Source: Micromonospora sp. NBC_01740 (GTDB lineage Bacteria; Actinomycetota; Actinomycetes; Mycobacteriales; Micromonosporaceae). Taken from it: a DNA stretch of 64,000 nt. Positions 1-9,079 of this stretch are shown one piece after another (position 1 is the stretch's first letter; each line of letters starts with the position of its first letter). Location: positions 5,146,001-5,210,000 of the forward strand of contig NZ_CP109150.1 of assembly GCF_035920365.1 (NCBI RefSeq). The letters run 5' to 3'. Both the position numbers and the translations under genes were made by a program. The notes under the pieces were generated by a model that saw only the letters and a program-made list of their open reading frames with translations, had not been told where the DNA came from and did not search any database.

Positions 1-722
1 GGGCGCAGCACCAGAAGACCGTCGCGTACGTCAACCAGGTCGTGGCCCGCTCCACCGTGGAGCTGTCGGCGGCGGAGAGCCGCTACAGGGACACCCCCAT
101 CCTGGACTTCATCAACCACGTGCAGACCCAGGTCGTCGGTGAGGCGCTGGCCGGCACGGCGTACGCGGACCTGCCCGTGCTGTCGATCGCGGCACCGTTC
201 AGCCGCACTGCGGTCTTCCCCGCCGGCGACGTGAAGATCCGCGACGTGGCCGGGCTGTACGTCTTCGACAACACCCTCGAGGCGGTCGTGCTCAGCGGCG
301 CCGAGGTGCGCGCCTACCTGGAGTACTCGGCGAAGTACTTCCGGACCCTCGCCCCCGGCGCCCCGGTCGACCCGGCGACGATCAGCGACCCGGCCGTGCC
401 GGACTACAACTACGACGTCTTCTCCGGCCTGGACTACGACATCGACATCTCCAAGCCGGTGGGGCAACGCGTCACCCGCCTGGTGCTGCCCGGCACCGAC
501 ACGCCGGTGGCGGACAACGCGCAGTTCGTGGTGGCGGTCAACAACTACCGGCGCAGCGGCGGCGGCAACTTCCCCGGCATCGTGAAGACCCAGGTCTACA
601 ACGAGCAGCAGGAGATCCGGCAGCTGCTGATCGACTGGGCGCAGGCCAAGGGCACCATCGACCCGGCGGACTTCTACCAGCCGAACTGGCGGCTGGTGCG
701 CGAGGGTGTGCCGGTCTTCTGA
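1..722 (+). CDS. 5'-nucleotidase family protein, C-terminal part (partial)
   Basis: C-terminal part of a secreted 5'-nucleotidase-type enzyme (nucleotidase / 2',3'-cyclic-nucleotide phosphodiesterase family), which releases phosphate from extracellular nucleotides. The gene enters the window already in frame from base 3, so its start, signal peptide and N-terminal metallophosphatase domain lie outside. The visible ~239 residues hold the substrate-binding C-terminal domain: the LDFINHVQ helix, the DYDIDISKPVG segment and the glycine-rich NNYRRSGGGNFPG loop, which in this family lies near the nucleobase. The frame ends at TGA 720-722 and a strong hairpin follows. The exact substrate cannot be told from this half. 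Confidence 0.85.
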   Translation, partial: AQHQKTVAYVNQVVARSTVELSAAESRYRDTPILDFINHVQTQVVGEALAGTAYADLPVLSIAAPFSRTAVFPAGDVKIRDVAGLYVFDNTLEAVVLSGAEVRAYLEYSAKYFRTLAPGAPVDPATISDPAVPDYNYDVFSGLDYDIDISKPVGQRVTRLVLPGTDTPVADNAQFVVAVNNYRRSGGGNFPGIVKTQVYNEQQEIRQLLIDWAQAKGTIDPADFYQPNWRLVREGVPVF

Positions 723-789
723 TCCCCGCATCACCGGGCGGGCCGTGGGCTGATCGCCTGCGGCCCGTCCGGCGCCCGGCGGCACGACC

Positions 790-824
790 GGCCCGGTGCC
801 ACGTACGCGACGTGACACCGGGCC
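790..824. terminator. hairpin between convergent genes
   Basis: GGCCCGGTG (790-798) pairs perfectly with CACCGGGCC (816-824), and inside it ACGT (801-804) pairs with ACGT (810-813). It sits between the 3' ends of the nucleotidase and the ABC-F gene, so it probably serves both directions. No T tract follows, which is usual in high-GC actinomycetes. Confidence 0.55.
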
Positions 825-845
825 GGGCCGGCGCCGCGAGCCGGG

Positions 846-2522
<1,677 letters not shown>

Positions 2523-2786
2523 GGGTGCTCCGCAGCTCGTGGTGGAGCCGGGCAGCAGCAAGCGGCCGCCCGGCGGGAACCGGGACGGCGAGCGCGGATC
2601 AGCAGAGAGCAGGCGCCGCCGTCAGCGGGCGGAGCGGATCTTCTGCGACCAGATACCTCGTGCCATGGCGACCAGGCTAGCAGCGCGGGCGCTCCCGCTC
2701 GTCCGGATTTCGCTCCGTCGGGCAGGCCCTACGAAGAACCGGCAGGAACGGTGATCGAGCTGTGCCCCCGTTCCCCGGGCAGGGCG

Positions 2787-2978
2787 TCAGGCCCCGTGCC
2801 GCAGGTCCCACCGGTCGCGCTCGTCGCCCGGATCCGGCTGGTCCCGCCGCGGATCGGTCTCGGTCAGCGCCGTCCGCTCCTCCGGGCGAACCGCGGGCGG
2901 CAGCTCGCCGAAGCGCACGTGCCGCAGGAAGCTGTACTCCTCGTCGGTGAACGACGGTCCGGAGTGGTCTTCTGCCAT
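2787..2978 (-). CDS. small acidic hypothetical protein
   Basis: A 63-residue hydrophilic protein beginning MAEDHSGPSFTDEEYSFLRH and ending in a charged Asp/Arg-rich tail. I do not recognise a family. The ATG at 2978 is preceded by a good Shine-Dalgarno (GAGGGAG, about five bases away), which supports it over an in-frame start at 3029. No membrane segment or cysteine is visible. It faces no obvious operon partner. Confidence 0.6.
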   Translation of the reverse strand: MAEDHSGPSFTDEEYSFLRHVRFGELPPAVRPEERTALTETDPRRDQPDPGDERDRWDLRHGA

Positions 2979-3006
2979 GACTTCTCCCTCGACGTCATCA
3001 TTGTGT

Positions 3007-3032
3007 GCGGTGGTGACGTCGGACACCACCGC
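3007..3032. promoter_or_regulatory. inverted repeat upstream of small gene
   Basis: GCGGTGGTG (3007-3015) and CACCACCGC (3024-3032) form a perfect 9-base-pair inverted repeat with an 8-base spacer, 29-54 bases upstream of the ATG at 2978. A second short palindrome (ATCCTAGGAT, 3039-3048) lies just beyond. The position fits an operator or 5' leader hairpin for the small gene; function is unknown. Confidence 0.35.
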
Positions 3033-3210
3033 TAAGGCATCCTAGGATCCTGGGCAAAAGGCGAGGGCCGGCTTGCCGTGTGGCGCGTGTCCGGCGCGCC
3101 CGATCGGCGTGCTGGTCAGGCGCGCGCCGACGACGTGCGGCCAGGCCTGCGCGCCAGAAGGTGCGGCCAGGACGTGCGCGGCCAGGACGTGTGGGCCTCC
3201 GCGGCCGGGT

Positions 3211-4341
3211 TCAGCCGCTCGGCGGCCGGTCCAGCAGCGCCAGCGCCGCCCGGACCGGGGCGCGACGCAACGTCTCGTCGAAGCTCGCCCGGCCCTGGCA
3301 GAACCGCACGAACATCCGCCAGCCCGGCGGCGTGGCCAACAGCGCGTGGAAGACCCCCGGCCGCCGGGCGAACACGTCGAGCAGCCGGTGCCCGGCGCGC
3401 ATCGACGGCACCAGGTCCCGGGTGACCCTGCGGTCGTAACCCGCCAGGTCACCGGCGGCGACCGCCGCGCCGGCCAGTTCGCCGGAACGCAGCGCGTAGC
3501 TGATCCCCTCCCGGCTCCACGGCTCCAGCAGCCCCGCAGCGTCGCCCGCGACCAGCACCCGGCCCCGACGCAGGGGCGAGTCCTCGGCCCGGCAGCGGGT
3601 CAGGTGGCCGGAGTCGTGCGCCGGCTCCACCCCGGACAGACCCAGCCGGTCCACGAACCCGCGCAGGTAGGCCCTGGTCCGCTCCCCCTCGCCCCGGGCG
3701 GCGATCACCCCGACCGTCAGCCGGTCGCCCTTAGGAAAGACCCAGGCGTACGAGCCGGGCAGCGGACCCCAGTCCAGCAGGAGGCGGCCCCGCCAGCGGG
3801 CCTGCTCCTCCGGCGGCACGGGCAGCTCCAGCTCCAGCCCCAGGTCCACCTGCCGGTGGGTGACCCCCACGTGCCGGGCGGTCACCCCCGAGGAGCCGTC
3901 CGCCCCGACCACCGTCCGCGCGTGGACCGTGTCCCCGTCGGCCAGCCTGAGGCGTACGACGTCGGGGTCCTGCTCGACCGCGCGGACCGCGACGCGCTCG
4001 CGCACCTCGGCACCGGCGGCGACCGCGGCGGCCCGCAGTCGGTCGTCGAACTCCTCCCGGCGGACCATGCTCACCAGCGGCCCGCCGGGATGGCGGCGGG
4101 TGAACCGGCGACGCCCGTCCCGGGTGAACGTCACCCGGTCGACCCGGTCGTGCGCGGGCACCTCGATCCGGTCGGCCACGGCCGCGAGCGAGGTGCCGAT
4201 CAGACCGCCCCCGCAGGTCTTGTAACGCGGGTGCGCGGCGCGCTCCACCACCAGTGTGCGCACGCCCGCTCGGGCGGCGGCGTGGGCGGCGGAGAGCCCG
4301 GCGGGGCCGGCGCCGACGACGGCGAGATCCCAGACGATCAC
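3211..4341 (-). CDS. geranylgeranyl reductase family FAD-dependent oxidoreductase
   Basis: A 376-residue flavoprotein of the geranylgeranyl reductase group, which reduces isoprenoid chains of menaquinone, chlorophyll or lipids. It shows the N-terminal dinucleotide-binding fold VVGAGPAGLSAA, a CGGGLI loop, the mid-protein GADGSSG motif, and the FAD-binding VAGDAAGLLEPWSREGISYA near residue 290. The family usually runs 370-420 residues, so it looks complete. The start is GTG at 4341. In actinomycetes such proteins often saturate the menaquinone side chain (MenJ-like); that role is an inference here because no menaquinone gene is adjacent. Confidence 0.8.
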   Translation of the reverse strand: MIVWDLAVVGAGPAGLSAAHAAARAGVRTLVVERAAHPRYKTCGGGLIGTSLAAVADRIEVPAHDRVDRVTFTRDGRRRFTRRHPGGPLVSMVRREEFDDRLRAAAVAAGAEVRERVAVRAVEQDPDVVRLRLADGDTVHARTVVGADGSSGVTARHVGVTHRQVDLGLELELPVPPEEQARWRGRLLLDWGPLPGSYAWVFPKGDRLTVGVIAARGEGERTRAYLRGFVDRLGLSGVEPAHDSGHLTRCRAEDSPLRRGRVLVAGDAAGLLEPWSREGISYALRSGELAGAAVAAGDLAGYDRRVTRDLVPSMRAGHRLLDVFARRPGVFHALLATPPGWRMFVRFCQGRASFDETLRRAPVRAALALLDRPPSG

Positions 4342-4491
4342 TGGTGCAGCCTAGGGCAAACCGCAGCCCGCGGCGCCGACGGCGCGGCCACCGGCACCGC
4401 CCGATCGGGTGGGCATCTTCGCCCGTCCACCGGGTAACCGCAGCGGCGTAACCGCCCGCGCAGGGGCGGGACAGGCGAAGGAGGAAAGGCC

Positions 4492-4728
4492 ATGCGGCAG
4501 GTGCAACTGTCGGATGTCGAGGAGCGGGTGTACGACGCGGTCGCGGCGCTGGAGGCCCGGGGACAGGTGCCGTACCCGGACCTGATCGCCGAGGAGGCCG
4601 GTCTCACCGAGGAGCAGCTGCGGGCGCCGCTGCACCAGCTCACCGAGAAGAACCTGTTGCACCGGGAGGACTCGCCGATGGCCGGGCTGGACTTCGGTCC
4701 CCGGTTCTGCGCCCGCCAGATGGCGTGA
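4492..4728 (+). CDS. small putative winged-helix protein
   Basis: A 78-residue protein. The segment from VEERVYDAVAALEARG through LTEEQLRAPLHQLTEKNLLHRE has the pattern of a small winged-helix domain: three helices then a wing. It could be a DNA-binding or protein-binding module; I cannot name a family. The start is very well supported by AAGGAGGAAAGG ending two bases before the ATG. It stands alone between a divergent flavoprotein gene and a drug exporter. Confidence 0.7.
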   Translation: MRQVQLSDVEERVYDAVAALEARGQVPYPDLIAEEAGLTEEQLRAPLHQLTEKNLLHREDSPMAGLDFGPRFCARQMA

Positions 4729-4813
4729 GCCCCCGAGCACCTCGCGATGGTTCGCCTCCCGGGGACCGGGGTAGCGCTCGACGATGCCCGATCACTGGTC
4801 CACGGGAGGCACG

Positions 4814-6238
4814 ATGAGCCCGGCCGACACGACCGCGCCGCCGGACGACCGGCGCCGCTGGCAGGCCCTCGGGGTCGGGCTGGTCGCCGCGTTCATGACG
4901 CTGCTCGACGTGAGCATCGTCAACGTCGCCGTCCCGTCCATCGACCGCGCCCTCGGGGCCTCCCCCAGCGACCTGCAGTGGGTGCTCTCCGGGTACGCCC
5001 TGACGTTCGGGCTGGTGCTGGTCTCCGCCGGCCGCTTCGGCGACGCACGCGGCCGGCGAAGCGCGTTCGTCTTCGGGATCGCCCTTTTCACCCTGGCCAG
5101 CGCGCTGGCCGGGCTGGCCGCCTCGCCCGGATGGCTGATCGCGGCCCGGCTGATCCAGGGCGCCGCCGCCGGGGTGGTGAACCCGCAGGTCACCGGGCTC
5201 ATCCAGGAGCTCTTCCAGGGGCCGGAGCGGGGTCGCCCGTTCGGGCTGCTCGGCGCCACCATCGGCATCTCCACGGCCGTCGGCCCGCTGCTCGGCGGCC
5301 TGCTGATCGCCGTCGGCGGCGAGGCGCACGGCTGGCGGTGGGTGTTCTTCGTCAACGTGCCCGTCGGCATCCTCGCGGTGGTCCTCGGCTGGCGGCTGCT
5401 CCCCGGCCGACCCGCCGGCCCACGCGACCACCGGCGGCTGGACCCCGTCGGGGTGCTGCTGCTCGGCGTGGGAGTGCTGGCCGTGCTGTTGCCGCTGGTG
5501 CAGCAGGAATGGCGGAGCCCGGCGAAGTGGCTGCTCGTTCCGGCGGGGCTGCTCGCCCTGGCCGTCTTCGGGGCGTGGGAACGGTGGTACGGCCGCCGCC
5601 AGGAACCGCTGTTCGACCTGGGGCTGTTCGGCTTCCGGTCGTACGCCCTGGGATCGCTCATCGCGCTGCTCTACTTCGGCGGGTTCACGGCGATCTTCTT
5701 CATCTTCACGCTCTACCTGCAGAACGGCCTCGGCTACAGCGCACTGGTCGCCGGCCTGGCCATCACCCCGTTCGCGCTGGGCTCGGCCGCAGCGTCCGCG
5801 CTCGGCGGCCGGATCGTCAACCGCTTCGGGCGTCCCCTGGTCGCGGTCGGGCTGCTCACCGTGGTGGTGGGACTCGTCGCGGTGGTCGTCGTGCTGAACC
5901 TGGCCCCGAGGGGCGCCGCCGTGCCGTGGCTGACCGCGGCCCCCCTGCTGGTGGCCGGGCTCGGCAGCGGTCTGGTGATCGCGCCGAACCAGACGCTGAC
6001 CCTGTCCCAGGTACCGGTGCGGCAGGCGGGCAGCGGGGCCGGCATGCTCCAGACCGGCCAGCGGATCGGGTCCGCCGCCGGGATCGCCGCCGTCGGCTCG
6101 GTCTTCTTCTCCTCGCTGGCCGCCAGCGGCGGGGACTTCTCGCTCGCGTTCCGGCACTCGCTGCTGCTGGCCGCCGGGGTGATCGCACTCGCGCTGGTGG
6201 CGGCCCTGGTCGACGTCGCCTTCGGCCACCGCCGGTGA
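4814..6238 (+). CDS. MFS transporter, DHA2 (14-TM) drug exporter family
   Basis: A 474-residue inner-membrane proton-driven exporter of the EmrB/QacA (DHA2) group. It carries the 14-TM signature LLDVSIVNVAVPS in helix 1, motif A GRFGDARGRR in the 2-3 loop and motif C GISTAVGPLLGG in helix 5, and many hydrophobic segments throughout. The ATG at 4814 has GGGAGG five bases upstream and is preferred to an in-frame ATG at 4784. Substrates are unknown; relatives export antibiotics, dyes or siderophores. There is no adjacent regulator, and the 3' end meets a tandem repeat with a terminator at 6385-6447. Confidence 0.85.
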   Translation: MSPADTTAPPDDRRRWQALGVGLVAAFMTLLDVSIVNVAVPSIDRALGASPSDLQWVLSGYALTFGLVLVSAGRFGDARGRRSAFVFGIALFTLASALAGLAASPGWLIAARLIQGAAAGVVNPQVTGLIQELFQGPERGRPFGLLGATIGISTAVGPLLGGLLIAVGGEAHGWRWVFFVNVPVGILAVVLGWRLLPGRPAGPRDHRRLDPVGVLLLGVGVLAVLLPLVQQEWRSPAKWLLVPAGLLALAVFGAWERWYGRRQEPLFDLGLFGFRSYALGSLIALLYFGGFTAIFFIFTLYLQNGLGYSALVAGLAITPFALGSAAASALGGRIVNRFGRPLVAVGLLTVVVGLVAVVVVLNLAPRGAAVPWLTAAPLLVAGLGSGLVIAPNQTLTLSQVPVRQAGSGAGMLQTGQRIGSAAGIAAVGSVFFSSLAASGGDFSLAFRHSLLLAAGVIALALVAALVDVAFGHRR

Positions 6239-6384
6239 CTACGGTCTCCAGCAGTTCCAGCCGGGCGTCGAGCCAGGCCTGGGCCAGCCGCCACGACGGC
6301 CGACGCCCCCGGCCAGCACCCGCCGGTGGGACGCCAGGTCGCCGCGCTCGCCCTGCTCTGCCACCGGTCATCGTGGCCCGACAT

Positions 6385-6438
6385 GCGTCTGGCCGGCACC
6401 CCGGTTGGGGTGCGTCTGGCCGGCACCCCGGTTGGGGT
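6385..6438. repeat. 27-bp perfect tandem duplication
   Basis: Bases 6385-6411 and 6412-6438 are identical 27-mers beginning GCGTCTGGCCGG. The second copy supplies the left arm and loop of the terminator hairpin that follows, so the duplication may have copied part of a terminator. The stretch between the exporter and the lytic protein (6239-6467) otherwise shows no convincing gene. Confidence 0.85.
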
Positions 6439-6447
6439 GCCGGCCAG
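6416..6447. terminator. perfect 14-bp stem terminator between convergent genes
   Basis: CTGGCCGGCACCCC (6416-6429), loop GGTT, then its exact complement (6434-6447). It ends 20 bases before the stop of the lytic protein gene on the minus strand and follows the exporter on the plus strand, so it can act in both directions. Confidence 0.75.
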
Positions 6448-6467
6448 CGGCGATTCGGCTACTGCTG

Positions 6468-7061
6468 TCAGCTGTTCCAGTGCTCGGCCACGAGGTCGGC
6501 GGCCTGCTGCTCCCACTGGGCGTAATGGTCCGGGTACGCCGACACCTGCACCGTCTGGGCGGCCTTCGTCAGGGGCATGTCCTGCCACCCGTCGACCTGC
6601 TTCAGACCCTTCAGAAACGCCATCGTCGAGTACTCCGGATCGGTGATCTGCTCGACCGTGCCCCAACCACTGGACGGACGCTGCTGGAACAGGCCCTGCG
6701 AGTCATGGTCGTTGCGGTCACCCAGATGACCCAGGTTCTCCAACTTCGACTCCTGCAACGCCGTCGCGATGGAGACCACGGCGGCGCGCTCGTCCATGCC
6801 GGCCTTCTTCGTCGCCGCGATGATGGCCTTGACGTTGGCGACCTGCTCGTCGGACAGGTCGACGTGCGACTGGGCGCCCTGCACACCGTGCGGGATCAGC
6901 GTGGCCTTGTCGACCGACGGCTTGTCGGCCTGCACGACAACTGCCACCGGCGTCGACTCCACCGACGGGACCGCCTGCGCGGTCGCGGGACCGGCGAACA
7001 CGCCACCGGCGAACGCGAGACCAGCAACACCAAGAACGCTCTTACGAATGATCGTGTTCAT
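6468..7061 (-). CDS. secreted transglycosylase-like (lysozyme-fold) protein
   Basis: A 197-residue exported protein with a signal peptide (residues 1 to about 29, ending in ATAQA). The mature C-terminal domain has the ATALQESKL helix, whose Glu is the likely catalytic acid, followed by NLGHLG, NDHDSQGLFQQ and RPSSGWG, a pattern of actinobacterial SLT/lysozyme-fold domains that cleave peptidoglycan. The ATG at 7061 has GGAG eight bases upstream. A paralogue lies at 8066-8773 and shares nearly all conserved motifs. The leader contains a 20-bp tandem repeat and a hairpin. The enzyme activity is inferred from the fold signature only. Confidence 0.75.
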   Translation of the reverse strand: MNTIIRKSVLGVAGLAFAGGVFAGPATAQAVPSVESTPVAVVVQADKPSVDKATLIPHGVQGAQSHVDLSDEQVANVKAIIAATKKAGMDERAAVVSIATALQESKLENLGHLGDRNDHDSQGLFQQRPSSGWGTVEQITDPEYSTMAFLKGLKQVDGWQDMPLTKAAQTVQVSAYPDHYAQWEQQAADLVAEHWNS

Positions 7062-7140
7062 CAGAAACGCTCCATTCGGGGGTCGGCACCCACACACCGA
7101 AAGGGGGATCGGCTTCACGCGGATGCAAGCACCGTCGGCG

Positions 7141-7180
7141 CTCATGCGAACTCAAGGAGGCTCATGCGAACTCAAGGGGG
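7141..7180. repeat. 20-bp tandem repeat in 5' leader
   Basis: Bases 7141-7160 and 7161-7180 are the same 20-mer (CTCATGCGAACTCAAGGAGG) with one difference near the end. They lie 80-120 bases upstream of the lytic protein start at 7061, on the leader side. Confidence 0.8.
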
Positions 7181-7202
7181 CTCTCCAGCGAAACCTGGAG
7201 AG
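7181..7202. promoter_or_regulatory. leader hairpin
   Basis: CTCTCCAG (7181-7188) and CTGGAGAG (7195-7202) form a perfect 8-bp stem with a 6-base CGAAAC loop, directly next to the tandem repeat. If transcribed toward the 7061 start it would be part of the 5' untranslated region. I compared the leader by eye with the c-di-AMP (ydaO) riboswitch core often found before such genes and did not see it. Confidence 0.5.
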
Positions 7203-7810
7203 AATCTCCGACGATCAAGCGATCAAGCCGAAGGAAAGACCAGACGAAAGATCAGATCGGCCGTGCCGGCCGGAAGTCCAACCCTGTGCGGGCCGAAGAG
7301 CGGGGCCGGGCTGTCGTGCGGGGCGGGGGAAGCCCTCACCTCGGCCGAACCATGTGTAACCACCGCCGGCCCGCCAACATTCCGGGGGCCCCGGGCCCGC
7401 CAACCCATCGGGCGGCGTGACCTCGGCGGCGTGGGTCTTGCTCGGTCGTACGCAGGGTGTAACGACCCCGCCCCCGCCACGATTCCGCCCCCACGATGCC
7501 CCCCGGTCACACCCCCGAACCGGACATCTCATCACTGGGCGACCCCGACGACCACAGACCGCGGCCGCAGCAAACGTGCCGACGGGCACGCAGCCTGCAA
7601 CGAAGCCCATCCGGGACGCCGGGGCCTGAACCGGACGCCGCGCACGGACGCCTCATCGGCGGCTCTCCGGCGGGCCGGACGCCACGCACGGGACCCTCAT
7701 CGGCAAGCTGCGGGGAGACCTTGGCAGATACGGGCCCCTGGCGGGGCCTGTTGCTTCCAAGATCGGCGAGTGGCCGGCCGAGGCGCGGCGGACGTAGCAG
7801 GGACGACCGC
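7203..7810. other. noncoding region with a 30-nt imperfect direct repeat
   Basis: No open frame here has codon structure or a start site that convinces me. It includes an imperfect direct repeat, 7631-7660 and 7675-7704 (26 of 30 bases equal, period 44). The promoter of the 6468-7061 gene is expected in its left part. Confidence 0.5.
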
Positions 7811-7871
7811 CACCGGTGGAACACCATGGGTGTCTCCCGGCACCGGTGACACCCGTGGTGTTCCACCGGTG
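7811..7871. repeat. 24-bp-arm palindrome with three CACCGGTG octamers
   Basis: Arms 7811-7834 and 7848-7871 are complementary over 24 bases with a single G-T pair and a 13-base loop. The self-complementary octamer CACCGGTG occurs at 7811, 7841 and 7864, that is at both outer ends and at the loop boundary. It lies between two lytic-enzyme genes on the same strand, about 150 bases beyond the terminator of the second. It may be a terminator, a protein-binding array or a mobile palindrome. Confidence 0.75.
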
Positions 7872-8021
7872 ACCTCGGACGGCGGCGCGAGCCAGGGGGC
7901 TGGGAGGTGGTCTCGTGAACGGGGCAGCTCGACAGGGCCCGGCTGATCCACCACGACGAGATGCTGCGCCGGCTGCGGCCGGACAGCGGTTCAGATGCGG
8001 GCGTCGTCGGCATGGACGCGA

Positions 8022-8052
8022 CCGGCCGGCCCCCGAGGCGGGGGCCGGCCGG
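8022..8052 (-). terminator. perfect 14-bp stem terminator
   Basis: CCGGCCGGCCCCCG (8022-8035), loop AGG, and its exact complement (8039-8052) end 13 bases before the stop codon of the minus-strand gene 8066-8773. Confidence 0.75.
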
Positions 8053-8065
8053 TGTCACGCGGGTG

Positions 8066-8773
8066 TCACCAGAGCTGGGAAACGACGTCCGCCGCCTGCT
8101 CCTCCCACTGCGCGTACGCGAAGGGGTAGGCCGAGACCTGCACCGTCTGCGCGGCGGAGGTCAGCGGCAGGTCCTGCCAGCCGCCCACGTTCTTGAGCGC
8201 GCTGAAGAACGCCTGCGAGGCGTACTCGGGGTCGGTGATCTGGTCGGGCGAACCCCAACCCGACGACGGACGCTGCTGGAACAGGCCCTGCGAGTCATGG
8301 TCGTTGTACGCGCCCAGGTGGCCGAGGTTGTAGAGCTTCGACTCCTGCAGCGAGGTGGCGATCCCGATGACGGCGCCCCGCTCCCCCACGCCGGTCTCCT
8401 TGGCCTCCTCGATGATGGCCCGGGCGTTGGCGAGCTGCGCGTCGTCGAGCGGGATGCGCGACTGGGCGCCCTGCACGCCGTGCGGGACCAGCTCCTCGCG
8501 GCTGGGCTTGTCGGCGGACGGCTTGGTGGTGGTACCGCCCGTGGTCAGGGCCGACTCGTCGGCCGCGCCCGGCCTGCCCTTGCCGGTGGCCTGCTCGATG
8601 GCCGCCACGGCGCCCTCGTGGGGTGCGGTGGTGACCGGGGCGGCCACGGCCGTCGGCCCGAGGGCCAGGCCGCCGAGGGCGGCGACACCCACCACGCTCA
8701 GCGCGATCCTGCGGTTCGAGTCCTTCGAGTCCTTCGCGATGGCCGGGAGCCATCGAGTGAAGTCGTACTTCAC
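8066..8773 (-). CDS. secreted transglycosylase-like protein, paralogue of 6468-7061
   Basis: A 235-residue exported protein with a signal segment (hydrophobic core about residues 22-48, ending near TAVAA). After an acidic, Thr-rich spacer comes the same domain as in the neighbouring gene: LVPHGVQGAQS, ATSLQESKLYNLGHLG with the probable catalytic Glu, NDHDSQGLFQQ, RPSSGWG and the C-terminal QTVQVSAYP. The GTG at 8773 gives a proper signal peptide start (MKYDFTRWLP) and has AAAGGG upstream. The longer spacer is the main difference from the paralogue. A CRP-like site lies about 160 bases upstream. A role in peptidoglycan remodelling during growth or spore germination is likely but not proven. 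Confidence 0.75.
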   Translation of the reverse strand: MKYDFTRWLPAIAKDSKDSNRRIALSVVGVAALGGLALGPTAVAAPVTTAPHEGAVAAIEQATGKGRPGAADESALTTGGTTTKPSADKPSREELVPHGVQGAQSRIPLDDAQLANARAIIEEAKETGVGERGAVIGIATSLQESKLYNLGHLGAYNDHDSQGLFQQRPSSGWGSPDQITDPEYASQAFFSALKNVGGWQDLPLTSAAQTVQVSAYPFAYAQWEEQAADVVSQLW

Positions 8774-9079
8774 GATGGTTGCCCTTTCGGTCAGGCGAAG
8801 CGCTCCCTGGATGAGCACTCCTTCGGGGGAAACTTCCGCGCCGGACGGGGTTTCGGTTCCGGCGGTACGGGGGACACAACCAGCCCGACCCTGTCGGTCA
8901 TTCCGGATATGAGCGGGTGCCGGTCGGCTGTGACCCGGGTCACTCGACACTCGTGACAGGCAGGCACGGGCGGTGATGTCCCGGAGGCTCGCGGCGCAAC
9001 CGGACGGCTGGGACGATCCACCCGGTCGAGGCGGCGGCTCACCCGACGACAGGCGCGCAGGATCTGGGGGCCGGTCGTC
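8774..9079. other. intergenic promoter region of the lytic gene
   Basis: No gene is seen. The region contains the CRP-like palindrome at 8929-8944 and an A/T-poor leader. It separates two minus-strand genes, so the promoter for 8066-8773 must lie here. Confidence 0.5.
8929..8944. promoter_or_regulatory. CRP-like binding site
   Basis: TGTGA CCCGGG TCACT matches the TGTGA-N6-TCACA consensus of CRP/FNR-type regulators at nine of ten positions and sits in a 14-bp perfect palindrome GTGACCCGGGTCAC. It lies about 156 bases upstream of the GTG at 8773. In Mycobacterium tuberculosis the cAMP receptor protein activates rpfA, a gene of related cell-wall function, so cAMP control here is plausible. Confidence 0.5.

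Noticed and set aside
4640..6229. Long minus-strand frame opposite the DHA2 exporter
   Set aside because: The translation is Gln/Arg/Gly-rich with no domain pattern, and the plus strand encodes a transporter.
6239..6384. Possible regulator remnant on the minus strand (WRLAQAWLDARLELLE)
   Set aside because: Only one short helix-like stretch is suggestive, with no start or second motif.
7062..7440. c-di-AMP riboswitch upstream of the lytic gene
   Set aside because: Such riboswitches precede similar genes in actinomycetes, but the conserved core could not be found by eye on either strand.
7203..8021. Several 70-180 residue open frames in the repeat-rich gap
   Set aside because: None has a ribosome-binding site, known motifs or actinomycete-like third-position bias; all cross repeats and hairpins.
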